A stretch of DNA of 64,000 nt from the NCBI RefSeq assembly GCF_001437285.1, contig NZ_JQBF01000004.1, positions 1 to 64,000 of the forward strand, in the 5' to 3' direction. The translations under genes were made by a program, and so were the position numbers. Positions 16,174 to 27,025 of the stretch are shown piece by piece. Position 1 is the stretch's first letter. Each line of letters opens with the position of its first letter. The notes below the pieces were generated by a model. The model saw only the letters and a program-made list of their open reading frames with translations, did no database searches and had not been told where the DNA came from. The stretch is from Pediococcus pentosaceus. GTDB taxonomy: Bacteria; Bacillota; Bacilli; Lactobacillales; Lactobacillaceae.

Positions 16174-16677
16174 ATGGCAAAATCAGTTGCAGTTTTGGTG
16201 ACTAATCTAGTCGAAGACGTTGAATATACTGAACCTGTAGAGGCTCTTAAGTCTACAGGACACAAAGTGACAACGATCAGCTTTGAAAAAGGCACTGTTG
16301 AAGGTAAGCATGGTACTCAGATTAACATTGATAAATCCATTGATGAAGTGAGTCCTCAAGACTTTGATGCATTGTTCATCCCAGGAGGATTTTCACCAGA
16401 TCAATTACGTGCAGACCAACGGTTTGTCGAATTTACCAAGTTCTTTTTGGCAACTAATAAGTTAACAGCAAGTATTTGCCACGGTCCACAATTAATGATT
16501 CAAACCGGGTTAGTGCAAGGTCGTACAATGACAGCATATTTAACTGTACAACCTGATTTGTATTATGCCGGTGCACGCATTGAAGACAAAGCTGTTGTGA
16601 TCGATGGTAATCTAATTACCAGTCGCGAACCAAAGGATATCCCAGCATTTAATGATGCCTTCCTATCAGCTTTATAA
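16174..16677 (+). CDS. DJ-1/PfpI family protein (general stress protein 18-like)
   Basis: A 167-residue type 1 glutamine-amidotransferase-like protein. The nucleophile elbow is SICHGPQ with Cys102 followed by His103. The GGFSPDQLR segment and the TMTAYLTVQPDL segment are typical of YfkM/YraA/PfpI enzymes. These cytoplasmic proteins act in protection from aldehydes, oxidative or general stress (deglycase or hydrolase activity is debated). A consensus AAGGAGG site and a 26-base inverted repeat lie directly upstream. It stands alone and is followed by its own terminator. Confidence 0.87.
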   Translation: MAKSVAVLVTNLVEDVEYTEPVEALKSTGHKVTTISFEKGTVEGKHGTQINIDKSIDEVSPQDFDALFIPGGFSPDQLRADQRFVEFTKFFLATNKLTASICHGPQLMIQTGLVQGRTMTAYLTVQPDLYYAGARIEDKAVVIDGNLITSREPKDIPAFNDAFLSAL

Positions 16678-16766
16678 TGTTGATATTGATAAGCATTCAA
16701 ACCTATAGCTTGATGAGTTTGCTTCTTTTAAAATAAATTTTTAAACAGTTACCGTTAAAGTAACTT

Positions 16767-16799
16767 ATCCCTCGTGTTAGTAACACGGGGGATTTTTAT
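16767..16799 (+). terminator. Intrinsic terminator after the PfpI-like gene
   Basis: ATCCCTCGTGTT and AACACGGGGGAT form a stem around AGT, followed by TTTTTA. The gene-free stretch 16678-16978 otherwise holds only AT-rich hairpins near 16869-16930, downstream of the minus-strand marR gene. Confidence 0.85.
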
Positions 16800-16978
16800 A
16801 TAGACGTTTTTAAACCCCCGTTGCGCAATTAAACTGAACTTATATTTATTAAAAATTACTAAACTTCCAATACTTCCCTACTAATAGTATTGTGTTCCAT
16901 TTAATTGACTAGTTTAAGCATTGATTAAATGGTGTTTCTTCTATTCAAATTAATTAAAGCTGTGAAGAGTCATGCTAT

Positions 16979-17497
16979 TTATTCTTTATAGTCATCAGTT
17001 TTTCGTTTCAACTGACCAAAACGCAAGCGAGTTCCAATATTTTGAATTCCATTAAGTTGTAGATTATCTCGGATTCCCTCATTCATTTTATCCAAAATAG
17101 CTGCTAATTGATTTTGTTCGTCTTCGTTCAAGTAATCAAGATATTCTGGAATATAAAATAGGCTTTTTTGAGCTTGTTTACGTCCTTTTTCCGTTAACTT
17201 TATTAACTGAACGCGCCCATCTGTGGAAGATTTTGTTTTAGTAATATATCCTTTTTTTACTAATTTAGTAATAAACTCAGCGATCGCTTGTACGCTAATC
17301 CCCAATCGTTGTGATAACTCTTTTTGCGAAATATTATCCCCTTCGCTCAACGCCACTAAGATTTTATTTTGTCCTTTAAAAACTGGCATATGCCGTTCAG
17401 CTTGCTCATCCGCCATATTTTGCAGTGTCGTAAATTCAAATAGTTTAGCTGCCAATTGGTGTTTTTCAATTAGTTTATCCACTTTAATTCCATCCAT
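16979..17497 (-). CDS. MarR family transcriptional regulator
   Basis: A 172-residue winged-helix protein. The helix-turn-helix reads ISQKELSQRLGISVQAIAEFITKL and the wing KTKSSTDGRVQLIKLTEKG, with the DxR signature (TDGRV). The extra C-terminal 25 residues are basic and poorly conserved. It is divergent from an ABC exporter whose promoter is covered by two repeated near-palindromes, so it most likely represses that exporter and itself and responds to a small toxic ligand. Confidence 0.88.
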   Translation of the reverse strand: MDGIKVDKLIEKHQLAAKLFEFTTLQNMADEQAERHMPVFKGQNKILVALSEGDNISQKELSQRLGISVQAIAEFITKLVKKGYITKTKSSTDGRVQLIKLTEKGRKQAQKSLFYIPEYLDYLNEDEQNQLAAILDKMNEGIRDNLQLNGIQNIGTRLRFGQLKRKTDDYKE

Positions 17498-17557
17498 TCC
17501 TATTTATCATAAGTTCATTATAACAAGTGCTCTCACACAATAAAATACTCAGGTGCC

Positions 17558-17605
17558 TTGACATTTTAATCAAGGACCCTTACTATATAAAATCAAGGGC
17601 CCTGA
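17558..17605 (+). promoter_or_regulatory. ABC exporter promoter with two putative MarR operators
   Basis: TTGACA (17558-17563), a 17-base spacer and TACTAT (17581-17586). Two directly repeated near-palindromes, ATCAAGGACCCTTA (17569-17582) and ATCAAGGGCCCTGA (17592-17605), occupy the spacer and the start region. Binding there would block RNA polymerase. Confidence 0.7.
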
Positions 17606-17636
17606 TAATATTTAAAAATGTTAGGAGACAGAACTT

Positions 17637-18572
17637 ATGAAAACAGCACCTGCAATCGCAATTCAAACACTAAGTAAAAAATTTGGTCAACAAACCGCAG
17701 TGGACCGTGTATCATTCAACGTTGAAGTCGGCGAGGTATTTGCCTTGCTTGGTCCTAATGGAGCTGGCAAGACCACAATACTTCGCATGCTCACTACCTT
17801 ATTGAAACCAACTAGTGGGACCATTCAAGTATTGGGGCATAATCTCCAATCTGAATCGCAAGCCGTCCGATCTTTATTTGGTTTAGCAGGTCAATACGCG
17901 TCTGTTGATGAAGATTTAACGGCTCGCGAAAATTTACAGACCTTTTCGCTATTAAATGGGCTTACTTTTCGTGAAGCAAGACTACGTACACAAGAACTAT
18001 TGGAAGAATTTTCATTGATAAATTCTGCAGATAAACTTCTGGCAACCTTCTCTGGCGGAATGCGACGGCGCTTGGATCTATCCATCAGTTTAATTGCCCG
18101 GCCAAAAATTATTTTTTTAGACGAACCCACTACCGGCCTTGATCCTCGTACAAGAGAACAAATGTGGAAAACCATTCGCCAACTAGTCCAAGCTGGAACA
18201 ACCGTTATTTTAACGACTCAGTACCTTGAAGAAGCCGATCAATTAGCTGATCATATCGCTCTGATTGATCATGGAAAACTAGTTGCCTTAGGTACACCTC
18301 AAGCGTTAAAAGAAAAGATTGCCAGCAAGAAATTAAATTTAACTTTTCAAAATGAACTTCAAGCAACTCAAGCTGTTCAAGCAATTGCTGAGGCAACAAA
18401 TGGCATAGTTCAGCAGACGGATAATATGGTGAACGTGTCATTTAATGAAGTTGATGACATCACTAAAATTTTAACTAACTTACAAGTTGCCAAACTATCC
18501 GCAAATGATATCCAAATTAAACAGCCTTCGCTTGATGATGTATTTTTTGCAATGACTGTTGGTAAAAACTAA
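17637..18572 (+). CDS. ABC transporter ATP-binding protein, DrrA-like
   Basis: A 311-residue ATPase with Walker A GPNGAGKTT (about residue 42), the Q-loop region, signature FSGGMRRRLD, Walker B IIFLDEPTTGLDP and the H-loop region with TTQYLEEAD, as in daunorubicin-type (DrrA/CcmA) exporters. The C-terminal 80 residues form the DrrA-type extension. It pairs with the ABC-2 permease that starts 19 bases after its stop. The pair probably exports a hydrophobic drug or toxin under control of the divergent MarR protein. Confidence 0.92.
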   Translation: MKTAPAIAIQTLSKKFGQQTAVDRVSFNVEVGEVFALLGPNGAGKTTILRMLTTLLKPTSGTIQVLGHNLQSESQAVRSLFGLAGQYASVDEDLTARENLQTFSLLNGLTFREARLRTQELLEEFSLINSADKLLATFSGGMRRRLDLSISLIARPKIIFLDEPTTGLDPRTREQMWKTIRQLVQAGTTVILTTQYLEEADQLADHIALIDHGKLVALGTPQALKEKIASKKLNLTFQNELQATQAVQAIAEATNGIVQQTDNMVNVSFNEVDDITKILTNLQVAKLSANDIQIKQPSLDDVFFAMTVGKN

Positions 18573-18591
18573 TTATAAAAGGAGCATAACA

Positions 18592-19362
18592 ATGTTAGAA
18601 ACTCATAAAACTAGTATTTTTAAAAGTACCTTAACGATGGCTTATCGCAATCTATTAAAAACTTTGCACAATCCAGATAAATTACTGGATGTAGTTATCC
18701 AACCCATTTTGTTCATGCTATTGTTCGGTTACTTATTCAGTGGTGCAATAGCAGGAAACGTCTACGCCTATTTGCCCACACTGGTTCCTGGAATCTTAAT
18801 GCAATCTTTGATTTCAGCTGCTACTGGATCGGGAACTCAAATCAGTGACGACTTTAGTACAGGAATCTTTAATCGATTAAAAACATTACCGATTCCCCAA
18901 GTTGCTCCACTTGCTGGGCAGTTACTAGCAGACATTCTACGTTTATTAATTGCAGCCACCGTCTCTTTAACCACTGGATACTTAATGGGTTGGCGTCCAG
19001 CAGCTGGTCTAGGATGGGCAATTCTAGTAGTTATTCTTGATGTTTTCCTGGGGTGGGCATTAAGTTGGATTTTCGCGCTTTATGGCTTGTTCGCCAAAAG
19101 TTCCACCATGGTAGAAAGTATTTCACTAATGACCATGTTGCTTCTCGTATTTCTTTCGAATGCTTTTGTTCCCGTAAAGACACTTCCACCTTTCATGAAA
19201 ATCTTAGTCGAACTTAACCCAGTTTCGTATGTTATCAATGCTTCAAGAACCATCCTGAATGCGGGATTTTGGCCTACATCGGCTTGGATAGTATTAGGTG
19301 CAGGAATCGTTATTATCTCCATTTTTGCTCCATTAACTGTTTTAGTTTATAAACGAAAATAA
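18592..19362 (+). CDS. ABC-2 type multidrug exporter permease, DrrB-like
   Basis: A 256-residue six-helix ABC-2 permease. The start is ATG 18592 behind AAAGGAGC; the in-frame upstream start at 18559 overlaps the ATPase gene and lacks a site. Family hallmarks are PGILMQSLI, the FSTGIFNRLKTLPI coupling segment and FLSNAFVPVKTLPPFMK before the last helices. It forms the membrane channel for the upstream ATPase. Confidence 0.9.
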   Translation: MLETHKTSIFKSTLTMAYRNLLKTLHNPDKLLDVVIQPILFMLLFGYLFSGAIAGNVYAYLPTLVPGILMQSLISAATGSGTQISDDFSTGIFNRLKTLPIPQVAPLAGQLLADILRLLIAATVSLTTGYLMGWRPAAGLGWAILVVILDVFLGWALSWIFALYGLFAKSSTMVESISLMTMLLLVFLSNAFVPVKTLPPFMKILVELNPVSYVINASRTILNAGFWPTSAWIVLGAGIVIISIFAPLTVLVYKRK

Positions 19363-19397
19363 TTGAATGGAACAAAAATTATTTTTAATACAAAATA

Positions 19398-19449
19398 AAA
19401 ACTCCCCACTTACGCTGGATTAAATATCCATCGGCTGGTGGAGAGTTTT
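19398..19449 (+). terminator. Intrinsic terminator after the ABC exporter
   Basis: AAAACTCCCCAC pairs with GTGGAGAGTTTT around a 28-base inner region that includes GGATTAAATATCC. Confidence 0.6.
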
Positions 19450-19554
19450 GCGCATCTGTAGAAGAAAATTTGATTTTAGAGGTATTTTGAGTCTGAAATT
19501 ATTAATAATATAGAGTAAGATAGGGACAAATATAGTTCTTGGAGGTAACGCAAA

Positions 19555-20937
19555 ATGGTTCAAAAAACTTGTACAACAATCCTAGTCGGTAAGCAAGCAT
19601 CCCTCAATGGCTCAACCATCATTGCGCGTAATGAAGACGGCGATGATGCTTCTAATCCACAACGGTTTGTAGTAGTTGACCCTAGTGAAAATTCAAAAAT
19701 TTACCACTCTGTTCATAGTGAAATTGAGATTCCATTACCAACAACCGGAGTACGCTATACTTCAACACCTGATGCAGATGCAACTTACGGTGTTTGGGGA
19801 GCTGGTGGTATCAATCAACATAATGTCGCCATGACTGCCACTGAAACAATTACTAGTAACCCACGGATGTTAAGTGTCGATCCCCTAGTGGAAAAAGGAA
19901 TTGGGGAGGAAGATATCACCACCCTCGTTCTTCCATATATCGATAGTGCTCGGACTGGCGTGCTACGTTTAGGGTCACTTTTAGAGCAGTATGGAACCTA
20001 TGAGTCGAACGGAATCGCCTTTGCTGACCAAGACGAAGTTTGGTACTTGGAAACATTAGGTGGTCACCACTGGGCCGCTGTCCGAATTCCAGACGATGCC
20101 TATGTGATTGCACCGAATCGCTTGAATATTGATTATTTTGATTTCAATTCCGAGGATTATCTGTATGCAGCGGATTTGCCTGATTTAATTACTCAAAATC
20201 ATCTAAATCCTGATGATAATACTTTAAACTTCCGCCATATCTTTGGTAGTTCAACTGTCAAAGATCAGCATTATAATAATCCACGGGCTTGGTACGTTCA
20301 TCAATACTTAGATCATAATTTCAAAGGTCAACCCACGGATCAAGATTTACCATTTATCCACCGGAGTGACCGCAAAATTTCAATTGAAGATTTAAAATTT
20401 TTACTGAGTTCTCACTTTGATGAAACTCCCTTTGATCCCTATGGTACCGTAGCGCCCACCGTGAAATTTCGTCCAATTGGAATTAATCGGAATTTAGAAA
20501 CACATATTTTAGAACTTCGTAACGGTGTGCCCGATGCAATTGCCGGAATCCATTGGCTCGCCTTTGGTCCCAACACTTTCAATGCTTTGACACCCTTCTA
20601 CAGTCAAGTTACCGATACGCCAGCATGCTATCGTGATACACCGTTAACTACAGATAGCAATTATATTTATTGGATTAGTCGCATTCTCGCCTTGATTGGT
20701 GATAGCAATTACGCTTTATATCAAAACTTGCAAAGTACTTATGAACAAGAAGTCATGCAACTGGTTCGAGCTGTGGAAAACCAGACTGATCAACAAGGGG
20801 ATTTTTCCACAAGCGCCTTAGAAAAAGCTAATCAACAAATGGCTGATATTGTACTCCAACATTCACAAAAACTTTTAAACGATGTTATTAATCTAGGCTC
20901 ACAGCACATGAAGTTGCGTTTTTCAGTTAGTGATTAG
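19555..20937 (+). CDS. pepD: C69-family dipeptidase PepD
   Basis: A 460-residue Ntn-type dipeptidase. Cys6 in KTCTTILVG is the expected N-terminal nucleophile revealed after removal of five residues. It is followed by the family pattern SLNGSTIIARNEDG and by VWYLETLGGHHWAAVRIPDD. Cytoplasmic PepD enzymes hydrolyse a wide range of dipeptides and feed amino acids to proteolytic lactic acid bacteria. Length is normal for the family (about 470). It is monocistronic with GGAGG ahead of the ATG and a terminator behind. Several pepD paralogues usually exist per genome, so the letter suffix is not assigned. Confidence 0.92.
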   Translation: MVQKTCTTILVGKQASLNGSTIIARNEDGDDASNPQRFVVVDPSENSKIYHSVHSEIEIPLPTTGVRYTSTPDADATYGVWGAGGINQHNVAMTATETITSNPRMLSVDPLVEKGIGEEDITTLVLPYIDSARTGVLRLGSLLEQYGTYESNGIAFADQDEVWYLETLGGHHWAAVRIPDDAYVIAPNRLNIDYFDFNSEDYLYAADLPDLITQNHLNPDDNTLNFRHIFGSSTVKDQHYNNPRAWYVHQYLDHNFKGQPTDQDLPFIHRSDRKISIEDLKFLLSSHFDETPFDPYGTVAPTVKFRPIGINRNLETHILELRNGVPDAIAGIHWLAFGPNTFNALTPFYSQVTDTPACYRDTPLTTDSNYIYWISRILALIGDSNYALYQNLQSTYEQEVMQLVRAVENQTDQQGDFSTSALEKANQQMADIVLQHSQKLLNDVINLGSQHMKLRFSVSD

Positions 20938-20942
20938 ATATT

Positions 20943-20986
20943 AAAAACGAGAGGAAAATCAGGATTTGATTTTCTTCTCGTTTTTT
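20943..20986 (+). terminator. Intrinsic terminator after pepD
   Basis: AAAAACGAGA(G)GAAAATCA pairs with TGATTTTCTTCTCGTTTTTT. The DNA from 20987 to 21156 has only another weak hairpin near 21107-21150. Confidence 0.8.
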
Positions 20987-21156
20987 GATGTTTATTATTT
21001 ACAGTGGATATTAGTTTAACTTCAGAATTGTTAAGATACTCGTATTATTTCTGGTAAATTCTGTAATTATTTAATATTTCTATCAAGCTCTTCCATAATA
21101 AAAGGTGGTTCAAAAAATATATCGTACCTTTTGAAACATTTTTTAATTAGACTCAT

Positions 21157-22833
21157 TTATCTGTTTTTTTGGGAATGTAATAAGGCTCTCCGTAGTTCCT
21201 TATCTGCAGCATAAATATATAATCCATTAATTCCTCGTGTTAAAAGGACATTCAGTTCATTAGGTAACAACGTATCGTAAATTTTTTGTTTCTTTCCATT
21301 TTTTAACGTGCGCTTATTAGTGGCGTTTTTATTAGCACTAAAATCCGGATCATAAATAACTTTACCATCCCGATACTTTACAGATGGGCCAATTATTACA
21401 GCGCTATAATTTAAATCAAATCCCTGAATAGTATATGTTGAGCCTGCTTCGTTAATAGTTTCCGGACGTTCGGCCCACGATAAATACTTATTAGAAGATT
21501 TCAATTGATTATTCCAAGGTAAACTCAGACCATCTACCTCAACTTTATACAAATCAGTTGTGCCAGACTTTTTCTCTTTAAATTCCCAATCAAAAGTTGC
21601 TAAAATCCTCGAAAGTCCTGATTCTTGATTTTGATTTTTTATCTTTAGCTGCTCATACATATCTCGTGGATCGTCGAATATTTTTAAATCATATTTAACA
21701 TCATTCTTAGGAAAAGGTATAATTTCTTGCCGATAAACAAATGTTTTAATCCAGTCAATTGTCTCTTGACTAGCATTCATTCGTAATTGTTTCTTAAGCT
21801 CGATTAAATTACCATTATTTTTAGCATTCTCTTCTATTTTTCTTAAATCATCATCTTCAACATATTGTTGTGTTCGTAGCACTTGTTGTGGATCAAACAC
21901 AGCAATTGTTATCCTTGATTTTTTGATAATATCTTGTAACTGATTCTGGCCTTGGTAAGATTGCTTTCCTTGAGTCCACAGCAGATGTGCTTCATCAACC
22001 AAAACAATATTGTCTTCATTCTCAAATTTATCATTAATAATAAAGCTCGTTGGCTTCATTACCTTTTCATTCAATCTTTTTTGAAGTCCTAGCTTTTTTG
22101 CTATATTGTTGTAAACTTTAACCTGCTCGTCATGATTAACTAACATGTATGTATTTTCATTATTTTCTTCAGATAAAGCATAAAATAGGGAACTTAATAA
22201 AACTGTTTTACCTGAACCAGCTGCGCCTTCGACCAAAATCAATTGATGATCGTTTCCTTTATTTAAAACTTCTTTTACCCGATTAATAATTTTATCTCTG
22301 GCTTCAAATTGTTCCATCGTTAGTTTATGAAAAGGTGATGCTTTAAAAAGAGCGTTATCTTCAATTACTTTTTCTATTGGAAATAAACTTTGTTCATTTT
22401 TTCTAAGCTTCTTCCATGATTTAGAAAAAATTTGATTCATTTCCTCGTAAGGAAAATACCTATATTGTGGATTATCACGCTTATTAGAAAGATTTTTAAT
22501 AACTTCATTTCCTGTCAGATACAACATAAATTTATTCTCTATATCCAAAGTTAGTGATTTATTAAAGTGTTCATGACCTATCACAAACATATTTGAACCC
22601 TTCGCATAACGATTTCCCTCTCTAAAATGCTCCTTTGTTCTTTGTTTGATATTATTAGTTTCCCCGACATACACTTGGTACGTTCCATTTCTTTCAGAAT
22701 AAATAATGTAAACAGTCGGATATTCTAATAGTAATTTTTTATTATCGATTCTCTCTAACTGTTTTAGTCCATCTTCACTAAAAGGAACGTTCCCAATTAT
22801 TGGAGTAGAAATTGACTTTTCTCTTTTACTCAT
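21157..22833 (-). CDS. GIY-YIG nuclease fused to DUF2075 P-loop ATPase/helicase-like domain
   Basis: A 558-residue protein. Residues 40-110 form a GIY-YIG nuclease: VYIIY (41-45), YVGETNN (55-61), conserved basic residues (Arg65, His69) and a Glu in DIENKF (99). From about 165 on there is a DUF2075 (Schlafen-related) P-loop domain with Walker A GAAGSGKT (203-210), Walker B VLVDEAH (277-283), a QLRM motif III-like segment and a C-terminal LLTRGINGLYIY, as in superfamily 1 helicases. The combination suggests a DNA- or RNA-cutting enzyme driven by ATP. It is plausibly phage or plasmid defence, not shown here. It has no partner gene on its strand and a weak ribosome site. Confidence 0.83.
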   Translation of the reverse strand: MSKREKSISTPIIGNVPFSEDGLKQLERIDNKKLLLEYPTVYIIYSERNGTYQVYVGETNNIKQRTKEHFREGNRYAKGSNMFVIGHEHFNKSLTLDIENKFMLYLTGNEVIKNLSNKRDNPQYRYFPYEEMNQIFSKSWKKLRKNEQSLFPIEKVIEDNALFKASPFHKLTMEQFEARDKIINRVKEVLNKGNDHQLILVEGAAGSGKTVLLSSLFYALSEENNENTYMLVNHDEQVKVYNNIAKKLGLQKRLNEKVMKPTSFIINDKFENEDNIVLVDEAHLLWTQGKQSYQGQNQLQDIIKKSRITIAVFDPQQVLRTQQYVEDDDLRKIEENAKNNGNLIELKKQLRMNASQETIDWIKTFVYRQEIIPFPKNDVKYDLKIFDDPRDMYEQLKIKNQNQESGLSRILATFDWEFKEKKSGTTDLYKVEVDGLSLPWNNQLKSSNKYLSWAERPETINEAGSTYTIQGFDLNYSAVIIGPSVKYRDGKVIYDPDFSANKNATNKRTLKNGKKQKIYDTLLPNELNVLLTRGINGLYIYAADKELRRALLHSQKNR

Positions 22834-22999
22834 AAAATTTCAACCTACAATTCGAAAAATTTACTTATCCAAATAATTTTACCATTAAAAATTACTTTTA
22901 AATATTCTATATTGAGTACAAATGTTGTTTCTAAGATATATATCTACTTTTCAGATAAAAAAAACATAAAAATCTCATCGATTCTCATGCTTTTTTTAA

Positions 23000-25192
<2,193 letters not shown>

Positions 25193-25232
25193 CTACCACA
25201 GACTTCCTCCTTCAAATTAACCCTATTTATAT

Positions 25233-25550
25233 TTAACGCCCTAGTTGCGTATCTGCATTTTTCTTACGACGTTCTAATTCTTCCGTCTTTTGTCCTAATT
25301 CGCGCTTAGTTTGTTCAACTTCATTTTTCAAATTTTTAATTTCGCTATTTTTCTTCATAGCAGAACTCATCGACAATACAAACATGAAAAAGGCACCAAT
25401 TAATAAACAAACCAAAATCAATAAAATTAGTGGCATCTTAATCGTCGTAAATAAAAAGTTGATATCTGTCGCCGCCGTATTAGCTAACGCCAATAACGCA
25501 ATCAAAATAACTAACACAATGCTGATAATAATATATACTTGTTTCTTCAT
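25233..25550 (-). CDS. LapA/DUF1049-like small membrane protein
   Basis: A 105-residue protein with two membrane helices (about 5-25 and 38-60) separated by a short DINFLFTTIKMPLILL loop, as in lipopolysaccharide-assembly-protein-A-type proteins. A charged coiled-coil tail follows (about 65-105, Glu/Lys/Arg-rich). The second Met (25550) is preferred because AAGGGG lies 9 bases before it; the first Met (25568) has its GAGG too close. It is co-transcribed with the large membrane protein downstream. In Gram-positives the role of the family is unclear. Confidence 0.7.
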   Translation of the reverse strand: MKKQVYIIISIVLVILIALLALANTAATDINFLFTTIKMPLILLILVCLLIGAFFMFVLSMSSAMKKNSEIKNLKNEVEQTKRELGQKTEELERRKKNADTQLGR

Positions 25551-25730
25551 CCTCCAGAACCCCTTCATTCCTCAATTTAATTAAATATTTATCCACTTTA
25601 AGAATAGCATAGGTTTAATCTGAAATTTAGCTGGTTATCATATTGGTAAATATTTTTTAGGACCTATCAATTACCTCACTATTTTGTTACTAATGCTTTG
25701 GGCTATTTCACAACAACGAACCATCAAAAA

Positions 25731-25776
25731 AACGTTGAATCATCAGCTTAACTCGGCTTAGATTCAACGCTTTTTA
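25731..25776 (-). terminator. Intrinsic terminator after padR
   Basis: GCGTTGAATC and GATTCAACG pair with a T7 run on the minus strand. It also reads as a terminator on the plus strand (CTTTTTATT). Confidence 0.8.
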
Positions 25777-26307
25777 TTAGTTTATTTTAGATTGGAGCCA
25801 ATTAACATAGTCCGATTCACGTTCGATTGCTCTGGATAAAATCAAATAGTGTCCGTAATTAGCTTTAATCGCCAATTCATCTCCAAATAATAATTCTTTT
25901 CGAGCTTTTAAATGAACTACCTTTTGTTGATGCAATGCCAAACACTGTTTTAAAATTTGTTGCAAGATTGGGGCTCGTTGATCTGAAATACAATAAAGTT
26001 TCAATGATGTTAATTCATCATTCTTTAAGGTAATCGGTTCGGCAAGCCATCTTTTTAACGTCTCTTGCCCTTTAGCTTCAATCACGTAATTGATGACCTT
26101 CCGATCCTTAACTTCCACATCTTCAGCCACCTTAATCTGCTTTTCATCCACCATCCGTTGTAGTTCGGGATAGAGCTGACTATGTGATACCGTCCAAAAC
26201 TCACTTATATCAGTTTTAAACTCACTAATCATATCTTTACCAGACATCATTCCGTTTTTATTTAATAATCCTAAAATAATGTACGGTAAAACTCTTGGTC
26301 TTGGCAT
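25777..26307 (-). CDS. padR: PadR family transcriptional repressor
   Basis: A 176-residue protein with the PadR winged helix (YIILGLLNKNGMMSGKDMISEF, SQLYPELQRMVDEKQIKV) and the C-terminal AphA-like (Vir_act_alpha_C) dimerisation region. It lies 26 bases downstream of padA in the same operon. Two sites of the PadR type (ATGT-8N-ACAT) are found upstream of padA. In lactic acid bacteria PadR represses padA and releases it when phenolic acids such as p-coumaric acid are present; autoregulation through the operon is expected here. Confidence 0.92.
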   Translation of the reverse strand: MPRPRVLPYIILGLLNKNGMMSGKDMISEFKTDISEFWTVSHSQLYPELQRMVDEKQIKVAEDVEVKDRKVINYVIEAKGQETLKRWLAEPITLKNDELTSLKLYCISDQRAPILQQILKQCLALHQQKVVHLKARKELLFGDELAIKANYGHYLILSRAIERESDYVNWLQSKIN

Positions 26308-26333
26308 TATTGGTTTCTCTCCAAATCTAAACT

Positions 26334-26870
26334 TTATTTGTTAATGCGTTTGTAGTTTTCATCAAAGTACTTACCAGCGCGGATGTCGTCAGTCATACCT
26401 TCGTATGGAGCTTCGGCAATAACTTCATCGTTGTCTTGGCCTGCATCACCCATATAAGTAATTGTAGCAAATTCTGGGACAACTAGCTTAGGGTAAGTTT
26501 CATATTTTTCACGAGATTCTTCCATCAAATCGATGTGTTCATTTTGGAAAGTAACCGTGATTTCTGGATGTTCTTCAACCCACTTAGGGAAGAAAATGGT
26601 TCCATTCAATTTCTTTTCATTAGGAACAAAGTCTAAGGCTACATCAGTACCAGTTGGTTCAGTCCAAGCTACTTTGTAAATACCTTCCGTTAACATAGCG
26701 ATATGAGCTTCTTGGTCTTTTACCCAACGACCAGCAACCATTCCACCATGAATTCGGTAATCAACAGTATGATCATTTTTAGCATACCATTCGTATTCCC
26801 AACCATTATCGTATGTGTAAATAAAATGTGTTCCTAAAAAGTCATCTAAAGTTTTAAAAGTTTTTTCCAT
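26334..26870 (-). CDS. padA: Phenolic acid decarboxylase
   Basis: A 178-residue lipocalin-like beta-barrel enzyme, the usual family length. It removes CO2 from p-coumaric, ferulic or caffeic acid to give vinyl phenols without a cofactor. The N-terminus has the [14 protein letters not shown] stretch with the substrate-carboxylate tyrosines, followed by [13 protein letters not shown] with the conserved Arg and the Glu in [16 protein letters not shown]. It is the first gene of a padA-padR operon with two PadR operators in its leader. It detoxifies plant phenolics, in line with a plant- or food-associated host. Confidence 0.96.
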   Translation of the reverse strand: MEKTFKTLDDFLGTHFIYTYDNGWEYEWYAKNDHTVDYRIHGGMVAGRWVKDQEAHIAMLTEGIYKVAWTEPTGTDVALDFVPNEKKLNGTIFFPKWVEEHPEITVTFQNEHIDLMEESREKYETYPKLVVPEFATITYMGDAGQDNDEVIAEAPYEGMTDDIRAGKYFDENYKRINK

Positions 26871-26898
26871 GATTTTTTACCCCTTTGTTTTTACATTT

Positions 26899-26940
26899 AT
26901 GTTGTTATCAACATAAACAACTATATGACGATAACGACAT
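26899..26940 (-). promoter_or_regulatory. Two PadR operators upstream of padA
   Basis: The first site, ATGT-TGTTATCA-ACAT (26899-26914), is an exact match to the known ATGT-8N-ACAT PadR box. The second, ATGA-CGATAACG-ACAT (26925-26940), differs by one base. Their centres are 26 bases apart, 30-70 bases before the padA start. Confidence 0.85.
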
Positions 26941-26962
26941 AAAGTCAACAATTTTGTTTATA

Positions 26963-27022
26963 AAAAAAGAGTAATGCGCCTAAAAGCCACCATTATAGGG
27001 CTTTTTGCGTATTACTCTTTTC
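26963..27022. terminator. Terminator at the end of the suf operon
   Basis: A long hairpin, AAAAAGAGTAATGCGC with GCGTATTACTCTTTT, with an inner AAAGCC/GGGCTTT stem, directly after the sufB stop (27026, minus strand). Confidence 0.85.
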
Positions 27023-27025
27023 AAT

